Part shown: piece by piece, positions 26,766 to 35,082 of the stretch
Layout: each line of letters opens with the position of its first letter
How positions within the stretch are numbered: position 1 is the first letter of the stretch
Source of the DNA: an uncultured Collinsella sp.
GTDB taxonomy: Bacteria > Actinomycetota > Coriobacteriia > Coriobacteriales > Coriobacteriaceae
Length of the DNA stretch: 64,000 nt
Reading direction: 5' to 3'
NCBI GenBank assembly: GCA_900752215.1
Contig: CAADUO010000030.1
Coordinates: forward strand, 22,007 to 86,006
Program-made: the position numbers and the translations under genes
The notes under the pieces: model-generated
What the model was told of the DNA's origin: nothing
Databases searched by the model: none
The model's input: only the letters and a program-made list of their open reading frames with translations

Positions 26766-27470
26766 ATGGGCGTCGTCGATCCCTTTTCTGTTGCTCGGTC
26801 CGCGGGGCTTGAGCTAATCGGGAAGTCCGAGGGCCTCACGCTCACCGACGGCACGATGGAGCTGCGTGCCGATTTTGGCCGCATGCTTCCACGGCTCAAG
26901 CAGGGCCGTCTGCAGCAAGAACTGCTGGTAAAGGCTGCGCGCGCAAAAGGCATCGAGAGCCCATGGGCGATTGACGCCACGGCAGGCTTTGGCGAGGATT
27001 CGCTGCTGCTGGCGGCCGCGGGCTTTACCGTCGATCTGTATGAGCAGGATTGCGTGATCGCGGCGCTCCTCAAGGATGCCTTGGATCGCGCGGCAGATGA
27101 TCCGGCGCTTGCGACAGCCGTGGCGCGCATGCGCTTACATGCGGGCGAGGACAGCATTGCCGGCCTTCGCCATACAGCTGAGCTGATCGGGCAGGGCGAG
27201 CTCACCGCTCCTGACGTGGTGTATCTGGACCCCATGTTTCCCGGACGCACCAAGAGCGCGGCGGTTAAAAAGAAGTTCCAACTCTTGCATCATCTGGAAC
27301 AGCCGTGCGCCGATGAGGAGACGTTGGTCGAAGCTGCGCTTGCGGTGCACCCGCGCAAGGTCGTTATCAAGCGGCCGGTGAAGGGGCCGCTGCTTGCCGG
27401 CGTTAAGCCGAGCTATCAACTTGCGGGCAAGGCAGTTCGTTACGATGTTTTAGTGCCGCCGCGCCCGTAA
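26766..27470 (+). CDS. rsmJ: 16S rRNA (guanine1516-N2)-methyltransferase RsmJ-like
   Basis: The 234-residue protein has the RsmJ landmarks IDATAGFGEDSLLLAAAGF (SAM motif I, about 68-86), LYEQD and VVYLDPMFPGRTKSA with the N6/N2-type DPMF catalytic motif. RsmJ modifies G1516 in 16S rRNA. Start ATG 26766 follows TTAAGGAGTACCC, and a GACAAT -10-like box overlaps the end of the preceding miniprotein gene. Length is near the family norm of about 250. Confidence 0.85.
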   Translation: MGVVDPFSVARSAGLELIGKSEGLTLTDGTMELRADFGRMLPRLKQGRLQQELLVKAARAKGIESPWAIDATAGFGEDSLLLAAAGFTVDLYEQDCVIAALLKDALDRAADDPALATAVARMRLHAGEDSIAGLRHTAELIGQGELTAPDVVYLDPMFPGRTKSAAVKKKFQLLHHLEQPCADEETLVEAALAVHPRKVVIKRPVKGPLLAGVKPSYQLAGKAVRYDVLVPPRP

Positions 27471-27518
27471 CTTGCGTGCGATTACCGGCGCTTCGCTAGC
27501 GCCGTGCCGATGCGGCGT

Positions 27519-27821
27519 CTATTTCCATGGGTGCGACGTCAGGTGCCATCCACCGCAGTATTCGCATTTGTAGCAGGCCAAACCACGCCGCCCGCGGTTT
27601 TCGCAGTCGGCCATAACTGCCTCGGCCTCGGCGCGCGTGTCGTAACGGTTTTTGCGCTCGCACGACTTGTAGCGCCAAGCCTCATCGCGCTCGGCGTCCA
27701 AGGCGTCGCGACGCTCGTCCTCGCGCGCAAACAGGTCGCTCATATCGCCGCCGGTGGCAGCGCCCAAAAACTCGCTTTTGGCCTTTGACCAGGCGGCTCG
27801 CTTTTTGCTTCCCATCTGCAT
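27519..27821 (-). CDS. Conserved-type small protein with C-terminal CxxC zinc knuckle
   Basis: The 100-residue basic protein begins with a lysine-rich segment, has a charged helical middle (EDERRDALDAERDEAWR) and ends with CYKCEYCGGWHLTSH, a compact C/H-rich treble-clef-like zinc knuckle. I do not recognise a named family; similar tails occur in small nucleic-acid binding proteins. ATG 27821 follows GAGAGGGGCGCG; an upstream ATG at 27836 overlaps that ribosome site. It is divergent from the GNAT gene across a palindromic promoter region. Confidence 0.6.
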   Translation of the reverse strand: MQMGSKKRAAWSKAKSEFLGAATGGDMSDLFAREDERRDALDAERDEAWRYKSCERKNRYDTRAEAEAVMADCENRGRRGLACYKCEYCGGWHLTSHPWK

Positions 27822-27839
27822 CGCGCCCCTCTCCAAACG

Positions 27840-27871
27840 TTGGTATCATTGCTCAATCAAAGTGATACCAA
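27840..27871. promoter_or_regulatory. Palindromic divergent promoter/operator
   Basis: TTGGTATCA (27840-27848) and TGATACCAA (27863-27871) are perfect 9-bp inverted repeats with a 14-bp spacer. Each arm contains a TATCA -10-like hexamer pointing to one of the divergent genes, so it probably serves as overlapping promoters or an operator. Confidence 0.55.
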
Positions 27872-27892
27872 TAAACGTGAGGTCGCCGCGTG

Positions 27893-28381
27893 ATGATCAG
27901 AAAAACCCTCGATACCGACATTCCCGCCGTCATGGCTATCTATGACGCGGCCCGCGCCTTTATGCGCGCGCATGGCAACGCCACGCAGTGGCCCGAGGGC
28001 ACGCCTTCTGCCGAGCAGCTGGCTGCCGATATCGCTGCCGGTGGCAGCTATGTGTGCGAAGTCGATGGCCGCGTGGTGGCGACGTTTGCATTTTTACAGG
28101 GCCCGGACGAGTGCTATGACGTAATTGAGGACGGTCAATGGCGTAGCGACACTCCGTACGCCGTGCTGCACCGTGTGGCATCCGACGGCACCGTGCACGG
28201 TATCGCGGCTGCGATGTTCGCCTTTGCCAAAGAGCGTGCCGATCACCTGCGCATCGACACGCATCAGGACAACCTGCCCATGCAGGGTGCGAGTATTAAG
28301 GCGGGGTTCGAGCGCGCCGGCATCGTGTATGTGTCGGACGGCACGCCGCGTGTCGCGTTCGATTGGCTACGCGAGGCATAA
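27893..28381 (+). CDS. GNAT family N-acetyltransferase
   Basis: The protein of about 162 residues matches the GNAT fold: N-terminal IRKTLDTDIPAVMAIYDAAR, a central GGSYVCEVDGRVVATFAF strand pair, HRVASDGTVHGIAAAMF for acetyl-CoA binding and a C-terminal NLPMQGASIKAGFERAG. The substrate is unknown; GNATs acetylate amines on small molecules or proteins. GTG 27890 and ATG 27893 are both possible starts behind GAGGTCGC. It is divergent from the zinc-knuckle gene. Confidence 0.85.
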   Translation: MIRKTLDTDIPAVMAIYDAARAFMRAHGNATQWPEGTPSAEQLAADIAAGGSYVCEVDGRVVATFAFLQGPDECYDVIEDGQWRSDTPYAVLHRVASDGTVHGIAAAMFAFAKERADHLRIDTHQDNLPMQGASIKAGFERAGIVYVSDGTPRVAFDWLREA

Positions 28382-28408
28382 GAGCGAGGACGCGTATCAA
28401 TAATTCGT

Positions 28409-28448
28409 GCGAACGAAAATGGTCCCACCCGGGGCTATTTTCGTTCGC
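28409..28448. terminator. Hairpin between GNAT and GTPase genes
   Basis: GCGAACGAAAAT (28409-28420) pairs with ATTTTCGTTCGC (28437-28448), with GGTCCC and CCGGGG inside the loop. There is no long T-run, but position and stem length fit a terminator or a REP-like palindrome. Confidence 0.55.
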
Positions 28449-28635
28449 TGTGCTGTTTTGAAAACCGGCTTTCGCAAGGCGCGAACCTACGAAAATCGCC
28501 GCGCGGCAACGCAGGGCGATGAGCTTGGTCGGGGGATAGGGCCCGCTTCGCCCGCCGGCCCGTAAATTGTATCATCCAGTGTGGAGCGTGAACGCCCGTT
28601 GCCGCGTGCGATGGGCTTGCAATAAGAGGAGAGCC

Positions 28636-30639
28636 ATGTCGAAGCAAGCGGTCGTTGGAATTGTGGCGCACGTCGATGCCGGCAAGACCACGTTGGCCGA
28701 GGTCATGCTGTTCAACGCGGGTCGCATTCGCAAGCGCGGCCGCGTGGACGATGGCGATTCGCATCTGGACATGAACGCGATCGAGCGCGAGCGTGGCATC
28801 ACGATTTTTTCGTCGCAGGCCGTGCTCGACCACGGTGATACCCACGTCATGCTCGTGGATGCGCCCGGCCACGTCGATTTTTCGGCCGAGGCGGAGCGCA
28901 CGCTGCGCGCGCTTGACTATGCGATTTTGGTTGTGGGTGCCAACGACGGCGTGCAGGGGCACACCGAAACCCTGTGGCGCCTGCTTGCACGTTATGACAT
29001 CCCGACATTCATCTTCATCAACAAAATCGATTTGGAGAATCCCGGCCGCGATGTTTTGCTGGCACAACTTGGGCAACGTCTCTCCGAGGGCTGCCTGGAT
29101 GCCGGCGAACTGCTGGCGGGCGGGGCCGTTCAGGAGGACGCTGCCGCGTTAGACGAAGAAGCGCTCGAGGAGTTTCTTGAGGCGGGTGAGCTTTCCGTCG
29201 CGACGCTGTCGCGCATGGTTGCCGAGCGCAAGCTCTTTCCCTGTTTTGCCGGGTCGGCGCTCAAGGACCAAGGCGTGGACGAGCTGCTGGATGGCATATG
29301 CGCGCTGATGCGTGAACAGGCGTGGCTCCCGGAGTTTGCCGCGCGCGTCTATCGTGTCAGCCGCGGGGATCGCGGCGAGCGCTTGGCATGGGTTAAAGTA
29401 ACCGGCGGCACACTGCATGCCAAGCAGATGATTGGCGGACGTTCCGGTGCCGAGGCATGGGAGCAGAAGGTCGATCAGGTACGCATCTATAACGGCGAGA
29501 AGTATGAGCTTGCCCAAGAAGTTGCTGCTGGCGGTATTTGTGCCGTGACGGGCCTTGCGCACGTTCGCCCGGGGGACGCCCTGGGCGCGGAGCCCGCGGG
29601 CGATGCACCTGTCATTGCGCCGGTTCTCACCTATACCGTGCTACCGGGCGAACACGACGTCCATGTGGTATTCAAAGCGTTGACTGAGCTGGCAGACGAA
29701 GACCCCATGCTCGGCGTAAGCTGGAATACGCATCTTGAGCAGATTCATTTGCAGTTGATGGGCGCCGTGCAGCTCGAGGTCGTGCAGCGGGTGTTGGCTG
29801 ATCGCTTTGGCCTTTCGGTTGCGTTTGAGTCCGGTGGCATTCTCTATAAGGAGACTATTTCGCAGCCGGTCGAGGGCGTGGGCCACTTTGAGCCGCTGCG
29901 CCACTATGCCGAGGTGCATTTGCGCCTGGAGCCGTTGCCGGCGGGCTCGGGCGTGCAGTTTGGCACCGTAACCTCGACTGACGAGCTCGATCTTAACTGG
30001 CAGCGTTTGGCACTCACCAACGCCATGGAGCGCGATCACCTGGGCGTGCTGACCGGCTCGCCCATCACCGATGTGCGCATTACGCTCACGGGCGGCCGCG
30101 CGCATGCCAAACACACCGAGGGCGGCGATTTTCGCCAGGCCACGTACCGCGCGGTTCGCCAGGGGCTCATGCGGGCACGTGAGGCTGGCGCGGCGGTGCT
30201 GTTGGAGCCGTGGTACCGCTTTGAGCTCGAGGTGCCGGGGGAGTGCGTGGGCCGGGCGCTCTCGGATGCCACGCGCATGGGTGCCGAGTACGAGCCGCCG
30301 ACGATGGCGGGAGATCGGGCGAAGCTTGTGGGTCGCGTGCCGGCATCTGAGGTGCAGGATTACGCGCTGGAGGTGGCTGCCTACACGAGCGGTCGCGGGC
30401 ATCTGTACCTAGAGTTCGCCGGCTATGCGGCTTGCCATGATGCCGAGCGCGTAATCGAGGCTGCCGCCTATGAGCCAGAGGCCGATCTGCCCAACACGCC
30501 CGATTCGGTCTTTTGCTCTCACGGCGCCGGTTACACGGTCAAATGGTACGACGTACCCGCCGCGGCGCACGTAAAGGTCGATCCCGCCACCTTCCGCCCC
30601 TGGCGAGCAGCAGACGCCGAGTTTTTCGGCCATAGGTGA
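28636..30639 (+). CDS. Tet(M)/EF-G-like translation factor GTPase
   Basis: The 667-residue GTPase has G1 AHVDAGKTT, ERERGITIFSSQ (switch I/G2), DAPGHVDF (G3) and NKID (G4), then EF-G-like domains II-V. It belongs to the ribosomal protection protein branch that includes TetM, TetO, TetW and OtrA. The C-terminus GAGYTVKWYDVP is typical of chromosomal relatives whose link to tetracycline resistance is unproven. Length slightly exceeds TetM (about 640). AAGAGGAGAGCC precedes ATG 28636. Codon use is like the neighbours, with no mobile-element context, so a resident translation factor is likely. Confidence 0.8.
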   Translation: MSKQAVVGIVAHVDAGKTTLAEVMLFNAGRIRKRGRVDDGDSHLDMNAIERERGITIFSSQAVLDHGDTHVMLVDAPGHVDFSAEAERTLRALDYAILVVGANDGVQGHTETLWRLLARYDIPTFIFINKIDLENPGRDVLLAQLGQRLSEGCLDAGELLAGGAVQEDAAALDEEALEEFLEAGELSVATLSRMVAERKLFPCFAGSALKDQGVDELLDGICALMREQAWLPEFAARVYRVSRGDRGERLAWVKVTGGTLHAKQMIGGRSGAEAWEQKVDQVRIYNGEKYELAQEVAAGGICAVTGLAHVRPGDALGAEPAGDAPVIAPVLTYTVLPGEHDVHVVFKALTELADEDPMLGVSWNTHLEQIHLQLMGAVQLEVVQRVLADRFGLSVAFESGGILYKETISQPVEGVGHFEPLRHYAEVHLRLEPLPAGSGVQFGTVTSTDELDLNWQRLALTNAMERDHLGVLTGSPITDVRITLTGGRAHAKHTEGGDFRQATYRAVRQGLMRAREAGAAVLLEPWYRFELEVPGECVGRALSDATRMGAEYEPPTMAGDRAKLVGRVPASEVQDYALEVAAYTSGRGHLYLEFAGYAACHDAERVIEAAAYEPEADLPNTPDSVFCSHGAGYTVKWYDVPAAAHVKVDPATFRPWRAADAEFFGHR

Positions 30640-30670
30640 TAGAAGGGCGGCCCTTTTGTCACCTGCTGTT

Positions 30671-30697
30671 GGTATAACTCGGTATAAGTTGGTATAA
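30671..30697. repeat. Three GGTATAA iterons at exact 10-bp spacing
   Basis: GGTATAA occurs at 30671, 30681 and 30691, one helical turn apart, in the 93-bp gap before the AAA ATPase gene. The first and third copies extend to GTTGGTATAACT. This looks like a cooperative protein-binding site overlapping the promoter (TATAAC/TATAAG). Confidence 0.65.
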
Positions 30698-30732
30698 CTA
30701 TTACCAGGGTTTGCCAATCCGAGGAGGCCGAC

Positions 30733-31851
30733 ATGAATCCAAATCCCTTTAAGCCCACGGCTGGCAAGCGGCCTCCGATACTCATCGGTCGCGAGTCGGT
30801 CATCGAAGATTTTGAGGAAGGGCTCGATAACGGCGCCGGAGCGCCGGGCAGGCTCATGCTCATTACGGGAAACCGCGGCTGCGGCAAAACGGTTCTCTTG
30901 CGGGAGCTGCAGCGTTTAGCTAGTGAGCGCGGATGGGCGGTTGTCTCCGATTCCGCTTCGCTTGGCTTATGCGACCGCTTGGCCGACGCGCTTCGCTCGA
31001 ATAAACCCGTTGTGACGTCAATGGAGTTCGGGCCGTCGTTTGGCCGGATGTCGGTCGAGGCGGCGCGGGCAAAGGGCGAGACGTTGCGAGGGCTGGTCAA
31101 CGAGCGCCTCAAGAAGCTCGGGCCGGGAAAGGGCTTGCTGTTTGCGATTGACGAGGCACAATCGGCGTCTATCGAGGAGCTGGCGGCTCTTGCCGTTCTC
31201 TATCAGCAGGTGCTCGGAGACCAGGATGCCACGGGCTTGTCCGATAGCGACCAGCGCGGCCTTGCGCTGGTGTTTGCCGGCTTACCCAGTATGGTTGACG
31301 ATCTGCTCGAAGAGCCGAGCGTGACGTTTTTGCGGCGTGCCCAGCAGCGTACGCTGGGGGCGATTTCTTTGCCCGAGGTGCGCGATTCATATATCCAGAC
31401 GGTCAAAAACGCTGGTCTTTACGTTGACGCGGGGACGGCGGACCTTGCGGCACACAAGAGCATGGGGCATCCCTATATGGTTCAGCTCGTGGGATATTAC
31501 ATGTGGCGGTCTGCTGTCCGGCGTGGCTCGCAGGCCATCGAAAGGCGCGATGTCGAGGATGGCCATGCGGATGCCGTCTCCGAGTTCTACGAAGCGGTTG
31601 ACGCGCCCCTGTATTACGGGTTGCGCAGTCCACAGCGCCTCTTTATCGAGGCCATGGCTGCTGACGAGGGTAAACCGACGCGAATGGCGGACATCATTGA
31701 GCGCTGCGATCGCACTCAGAGCTGGGCGAGTAAATATCGCGCAAGCCTGATTCGCGAGCGCGTCATCGAGGCTGCCGGATACGGCCTCGTCCGATTTGCC
31801 GTGCCCATGCTGGGCGAGTATATCTGCGACCGCATTTTATGGCATGAGTAG
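30733..31851 (+). CDS. AAA-type ATPase with C-terminal winged-helix-like region
   Basis: The 372-residue protein has Walker A TGNRGCGKT (about 45-53), Walker B LLFAIDEAQ and an ORC/Cdc6-like AAA core with LVFAGLPSM (sensor 1 region). A C-terminal 120 residues look winged-helix-like. Such proteins are often annotated as ATP-binding or archaeal-type ATPases, and I cannot give a pathway. CGAGGAGGCCGAC precedes ATG 30733. A UvrA2-type gene starts about 10 bp after its stop on the same strand, suggesting an operon, and three phased iterons lie upstream. Confidence 0.75.
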   Translation: MNPNPFKPTAGKRPPILIGRESVIEDFEEGLDNGAGAPGRLMLITGNRGCGKTVLLRELQRLASERGWAVVSDSASLGLCDRLADALRSNKPVVTSMEFGPSFGRMSVEAARAKGETLRGLVNERLKKLGPGKGLLFAIDEAQSASIEELAALAVLYQQVLGDQDATGLSDSDQRGLALVFAGLPSMVDDLLEEPSVTFLRRAQQRTLGAISLPEVRDSYIQTVKNAGLYVDAGTADLAAHKSMGHPYMVQLVGYYMWRSAVRRGSQAIERRDVEDGHADAVSEFYEAVDAPLYYGLRSPQRLFIEAMAADEGKPTRMADIIERCDRTQSWASKYRASLIRERVIEAAGYGLVRFAVPMLGEYICDRILWHE

Positions 31852-31861
31852 GGTGATAAAG

Positions 31862-34357
31862 GTGACGGAACAGAAGATGAGCCCGCAGGCTATCGAGGTG
31901 CGTGGCGCGCGCGTACACAACCTCAAGGACATCGATATCGATATTCCGCTGGGAAAGCTCGTGGGTATTGCCGGCGTGTCGGGCTCGGGCAAGAGCTCGC
32001 TGGCGCTGGGGGTTCTTTATGCCGAGGGCTCGCGCCGTTACCTGGAGGCGCTCAGCACCTATACTCGACGTCGTCTGACGCAAGCCGAGCACGCTCAGGT
32101 GGATGAGGTATTACACGTACCGGCGGCGCTCGCGCTGCACCAGCGTCCGAGCGTGCCGGGCGTGCGCTCCACTTTTGGCACCATGACTGAGCTCAACAAT
32201 AGCCTGCGTCTGCTCTTTAGCCGCTGTGCCCATCACGTGTGCCCGCATTGCGGGGCGCGCGTGGAGCCAAGCCTTAACGTGGCCGCAGGCCTGTCGCTCA
32301 CGTGTCCGACATGCGGCCGCGAGTTCTACGCTCCGAGCGCCGAGGACCTTGCCTTTAACAGCGGCGGCGCGTGTCCCACTTGTGGCGGCACCGGCGTTAT
32401 GCGTGAGGTGGACGAGGCAAGCCTGGTGCCCGACGAGTCAAAGACTATCAACGAAGGCGCGGTGCTTCCCTGGGGCACGTTCATGTGGGATCTGATGAAG
32501 CAGGTGGCAGGCGAGATGGGTGTGCGTACCGACGTGCCGTTTAACCAGCTCACGCCTCAAGAGCGCGACATCGTGTTTCATGGTCCGGCGGTTAAGAAGC
32601 ACATTCTCTACGTTCCCAAAAACGGTGAGGGCGCCACGCCGCTCGACTTCACCTATTACAACGCCGTCTATACCGTCGAAAACGCGCTCGCCAAGGTCAA
32701 GGACGATAAGGGCTTAAAACGCGTTGCGCGCTTTTTGCGCGAGGGAGCATGCCGCGATTGCGGCGGCACGCGTCTCTCCGAGGCTGCGCGCCAGCCCCAG
32801 GTGCGCGGTATCAATCTGGCGCAAGCGGCGGCCATGACGCTGGGCGATTCGATTGAGTGGGTGCGCGGGGTGCCCGCATCCTTGCCGCCCGAGATGCGGC
32901 CCATGGCAGCGGATATCTGCGATTCATTTTTGGGCGCGGCCCGTCGTCTGGTCGACCTGGGCCTCGATTACCTTTCACTCGATCGCGCTGGTGCCACGCT
33001 CTCCACGGGCGAGCGTCAGCGCGTGCAGCTTGCTCGCGTGGTGCGCAACCGATCGACGGGCGTGCTTTATGTGCTGGACGAGCCCTCAATTGGCCTGCAT
33101 CCTGCCAATGTCGACGGCCTGGTGAGTGTGATGCGCGACCTGGTGCGCGACGGCAACACCGTGGTTGTTGTCGACCATGACACGCGCGTACTGGCGGAAG
33201 CCGACTATCTGGTCGAGATGGGCCCCGTTGCCGGAGCAGGCGGCGGCAGTGTGATCGCCGCTGGTACGGTAGACGAGGTCGAGCAATCGCAGGGCAGCCG
33301 TATCGCGCCGTTTTTGCGCGCCGAGCCCAAGCGCTTGCGTCCGCAGGTGACTGACGAGGAAATGTTCGACCAGGGCCGCATCCGCATGGCAACCGATACC
33401 ATCCATACCGTCAAACCGCTCGAAGTCGATATCCCACGCGGCCGCTTAGTCGCGGTAACGGGCGTTTCGGGTTCGGGCAAGACGACGCTGGTGCTCGAGA
33501 CGCTCATTCCGGCACTCAAGGCGCAGGCAGCTGGCGAGCGCCTGCCAAGCCATGTGCGCTGGGTCGACGCCGAGGGCATCGCACGCGCCAACCTGATTGA
33601 CGCCACGCCCATCGGTGCCAACGTGCGCTCGACGGTAGCGACCTATGCCGACATCCATGATGAGCTGCGCCGCGCCTTCGCCCGTACGCCCGAGGCCAAG
33701 GCGGCCGGCTACAAGGCGGGTGCCTTTAGCTACAACACTGGTGCCTTGCGCTGCCCTACGTGCGATGGCACGGGCTCGATATCGCTCGACGTGCAGTTTT
33801 TGCCCGATGTCGAGATCGTCTGCCCGGCATGTCGTGGTTCGCGTTATGCAGACGCGGCTTCGCATATCCATCGCGAGGCCAAGGACGGGAGCCTGCTTAC
33901 GTTGCCGCAGCTCATGGATATGAGTGTGGACGAGGCTCTCGATGCCACGGTGGGACTCAAGAAAGTTCAGGCGCGCTTACAGACCTTGCACGACTTGGGC
34001 TTGGGCTATCTCACGCTTGGTGAGCCCACGCCGGCGCTCTCGGGCGGCGAGGCGCAGCGTCTTAAGCTTGCAAGCGAGATGGGACGCGTGCAGGACGATG
34101 CCGTATTCGTGTTCGATGAGCCCACGATCGGCCTGCATCCGCTCGATGTTCAGGTGTTGCTGAGTGTGTTTGACGGCCTCGTTGCCAAGGGCGCCACGGT
34201 TATCGTGATCGAACACGATCTCGACCTTATCCGTAACGCCGATTATGTGATCGACATGGGCCCGGGCGGTGGCGATGCCGGCGGGCAAATCGTCTGCGCC
34301 GGCACGCCGGGCGACATCGCAGCCTGCTCCAAGAGCATTACCGGTCGCTACCTATAA
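31862..34357 (+). CDS. UvrA2-type ABC ATPase lacking the UvrB-binding domain
   Basis: The roughly 831-residue UvrA paralog has two ABC modules: Walker A GVSGSGKSS near the N-terminus and GVSGSGKTT in the second half, signatures LSTGERQRVQLA and LSGGEAQRLKLA, Walker B LDEPSIGLHP and FDEPTIGLHP. Zinc-binding CPHC/CPTC/CPTC pairs are present. The 100-plus residues between the first and second CxxC groups that form the UvrB-binding domain in UvrA are absent, as in UvrA2/DrrC proteins linked to DNA-damaging drug tolerance. The start is uncertain: GTG 31862 follows AGGGTGATAAAG; ATG 31844 or 31877 are alternatives. Confidence 0.82.
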   Translation: MTEQKMSPQAIEVRGARVHNLKDIDIDIPLGKLVGIAGVSGSGKSSLALGVLYAEGSRRYLEALSTYTRRRLTQAEHAQVDEVLHVPAALALHQRPSVPGVRSTFGTMTELNNSLRLLFSRCAHHVCPHCGARVEPSLNVAAGLSLTCPTCGREFYAPSAEDLAFNSGGACPTCGGTGVMREVDEASLVPDESKTINEGAVLPWGTFMWDLMKQVAGEMGVRTDVPFNQLTPQERDIVFHGPAVKKHILYVPKNGEGATPLDFTYYNAVYTVENALAKVKDDKGLKRVARFLREGACRDCGGTRLSEAARQPQVRGINLAQAAAMTLGDSIEWVRGVPASLPPEMRPMAADICDSFLGAARRLVDLGLDYLSLDRAGATLSTGERQRVQLARVVRNRSTGVLYVLDEPSIGLHPANVDGLVSVMRDLVRDGNTVVVVDHDTRVLAEADYLVEMGPVAGAGGGSVIAAGTVDEVEQSQGSRIAPFLRAEPKRLRPQVTDEEMFDQGRIRMATDTIHTVKPLEVDIPRGRLVAVTGVSGSGKTTLVLETLIPALKAQAAGERLPSHVRWVDAEGIARANLIDATPIGANVRSTVATYADIHDELRRAFARTPEAKAAGYKAGAFSYNTGALRCPTCDGTGSISLDVQFLPDVEIVCPACRGSRYADAASHIHREAKDGSLLTLPQLMDMSVDEALDATVGLKKVQARLQTLHDLGLGYLTLGEPTPALSGGEAQRLKLASEMGRVQDDAVFVFDEPTIGLHPLDVQVLLSVFDGLVAKGATVIVIEHDLDLIRNADYVIDMGPGGGDAGGQIVCAGTPGDIAACSKSITGRYL

Positions 34358-34360
34358 CCG

Positions 34361-34393
34361 AATGTGACAAAGGGACTGCCCCTTTGTCACATT
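34361..34393. terminator. GGGAC-type palindrome acting as shared terminator
   Basis: AATGTGACAAAGGG (34361-34374) pairs with CCCTTTGTCACATT (34380-34393). It lies 4 bp after the uvrA2-like stop and overlaps the trmL stop codon (TGA at 34387-34389 on minus). It has a 14-bp stem but no long T-run. Confidence 0.65.
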
Positions 34394-34986
34394 CCCGGAA
34401 AGCCTGTTTGGCGCAGGGCCTCGTAGAGGACGACGGCGGCGCTGTTGGAGAGGTTGAGCGCGCTGATGCGGTAGTCGTCCGGGTTGACGAAGTTGCCGCA
34501 GATATCCTGCCGAAGGATGGCCTCATGGCCGTCCTCGGTATGCCCCAGCGATTCCTCGTGGGCTTCCCAGACCTTGGCGTTATCGAGTGAGTCGCAATCG
34601 CGCAGCATTGGGATGCGCTCGCAGCGCTCGGGCGCCGCGGCAAGCAGTGGCTCGGGAATGCCTGAGCTCTCGCTGCCAAAGACCAAGTAGTCGCCATCTC
34701 GGTAGGTGCTCTGCGCATAGGTGCGGCGTGCCTTTTTGGTCAGCAGATGCAGGCGACCGTCGGCGGGGGAGAGGCCGTTGCGCGCAAGGAAATCCTCCCA
34801 GCCGGCATAAGTCGTCACGTCCAAGTTTTGCCAGTAGCCCAGACCGGCGCGACGTACCGTCTTGTCATCGAGCGAAAAGCCCAGTGGCTCCACCAGATGC
34901 AGATGGGCACCGGCGACCACGCAGGTACGGCCTATATTGCCCGTATTGGCCGGAATCTCGGGTGCATACAGCACGATATTGAACAT
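34387..34986 (-). CDS. trmL: tRNA (cytidine/uridine-2'-O-)-methyltransferase TrmL-like
   Basis: The 199-residue SPOUT methyltransferase begins FNIVLYAPEIPANTGNIGRTC, has LVEPLGFSLDDKTVRRAGLGYW and the knot motif LVFGSESSGIPE, ending LNLSNSAAVVLYEA. This is TrmL, which 2'-O-methylates the wobble position of tRNA-Leu isoacceptors. It carries a 30-residue acidic/His-rich insert (HEESLGHTEDGHEAILRQD) before the last motif, longer than in E. coli TrmL. ATG 34986 follows AAGGAGATTC. Its stop codon sits inside the palindrome at 34361-34393. Confidence 0.9.
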   Translation of the reverse strand: MFNIVLYAPEIPANTGNIGRTCVVAGAHLHLVEPLGFSLDDKTVRRAGLGYWQNLDVTTYAGWEDFLARNGLSPADGRLHLLTKKARRTYAQSTYRDGDYLVFGSESSGIPEPLLAAAPERCERIPMLRDCDSLDNAKVWEAHEESLGHTEDGHEAILRQDICGNFVNPDDYRISALNLSNSAAVVLYEALRQTGFPGM

Positions 34987-35009
34987 GAATCTCCTTGGCT
35001 CAGAACGAA

Positions 35010-35042
35010 AAACCACCACGAAGGGCACCTTCGTGGTGGTTT
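35010..35042 (-). terminator. Strong terminator for the COG0523 GTPase gene
   Basis: AAACCACCACGAAGG (35010-35024), loop GCA, CCTTCGTGGTGGTTT (35028-35042), with a T-run on the minus strand. It lies between the GTPase stop (35083) and the trmL start. Confidence 0.9.
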
Positions 35043-35082
35043 GGCGGTTACGTAGGCGGAAAAAATACCCGCTTCGATAAAC

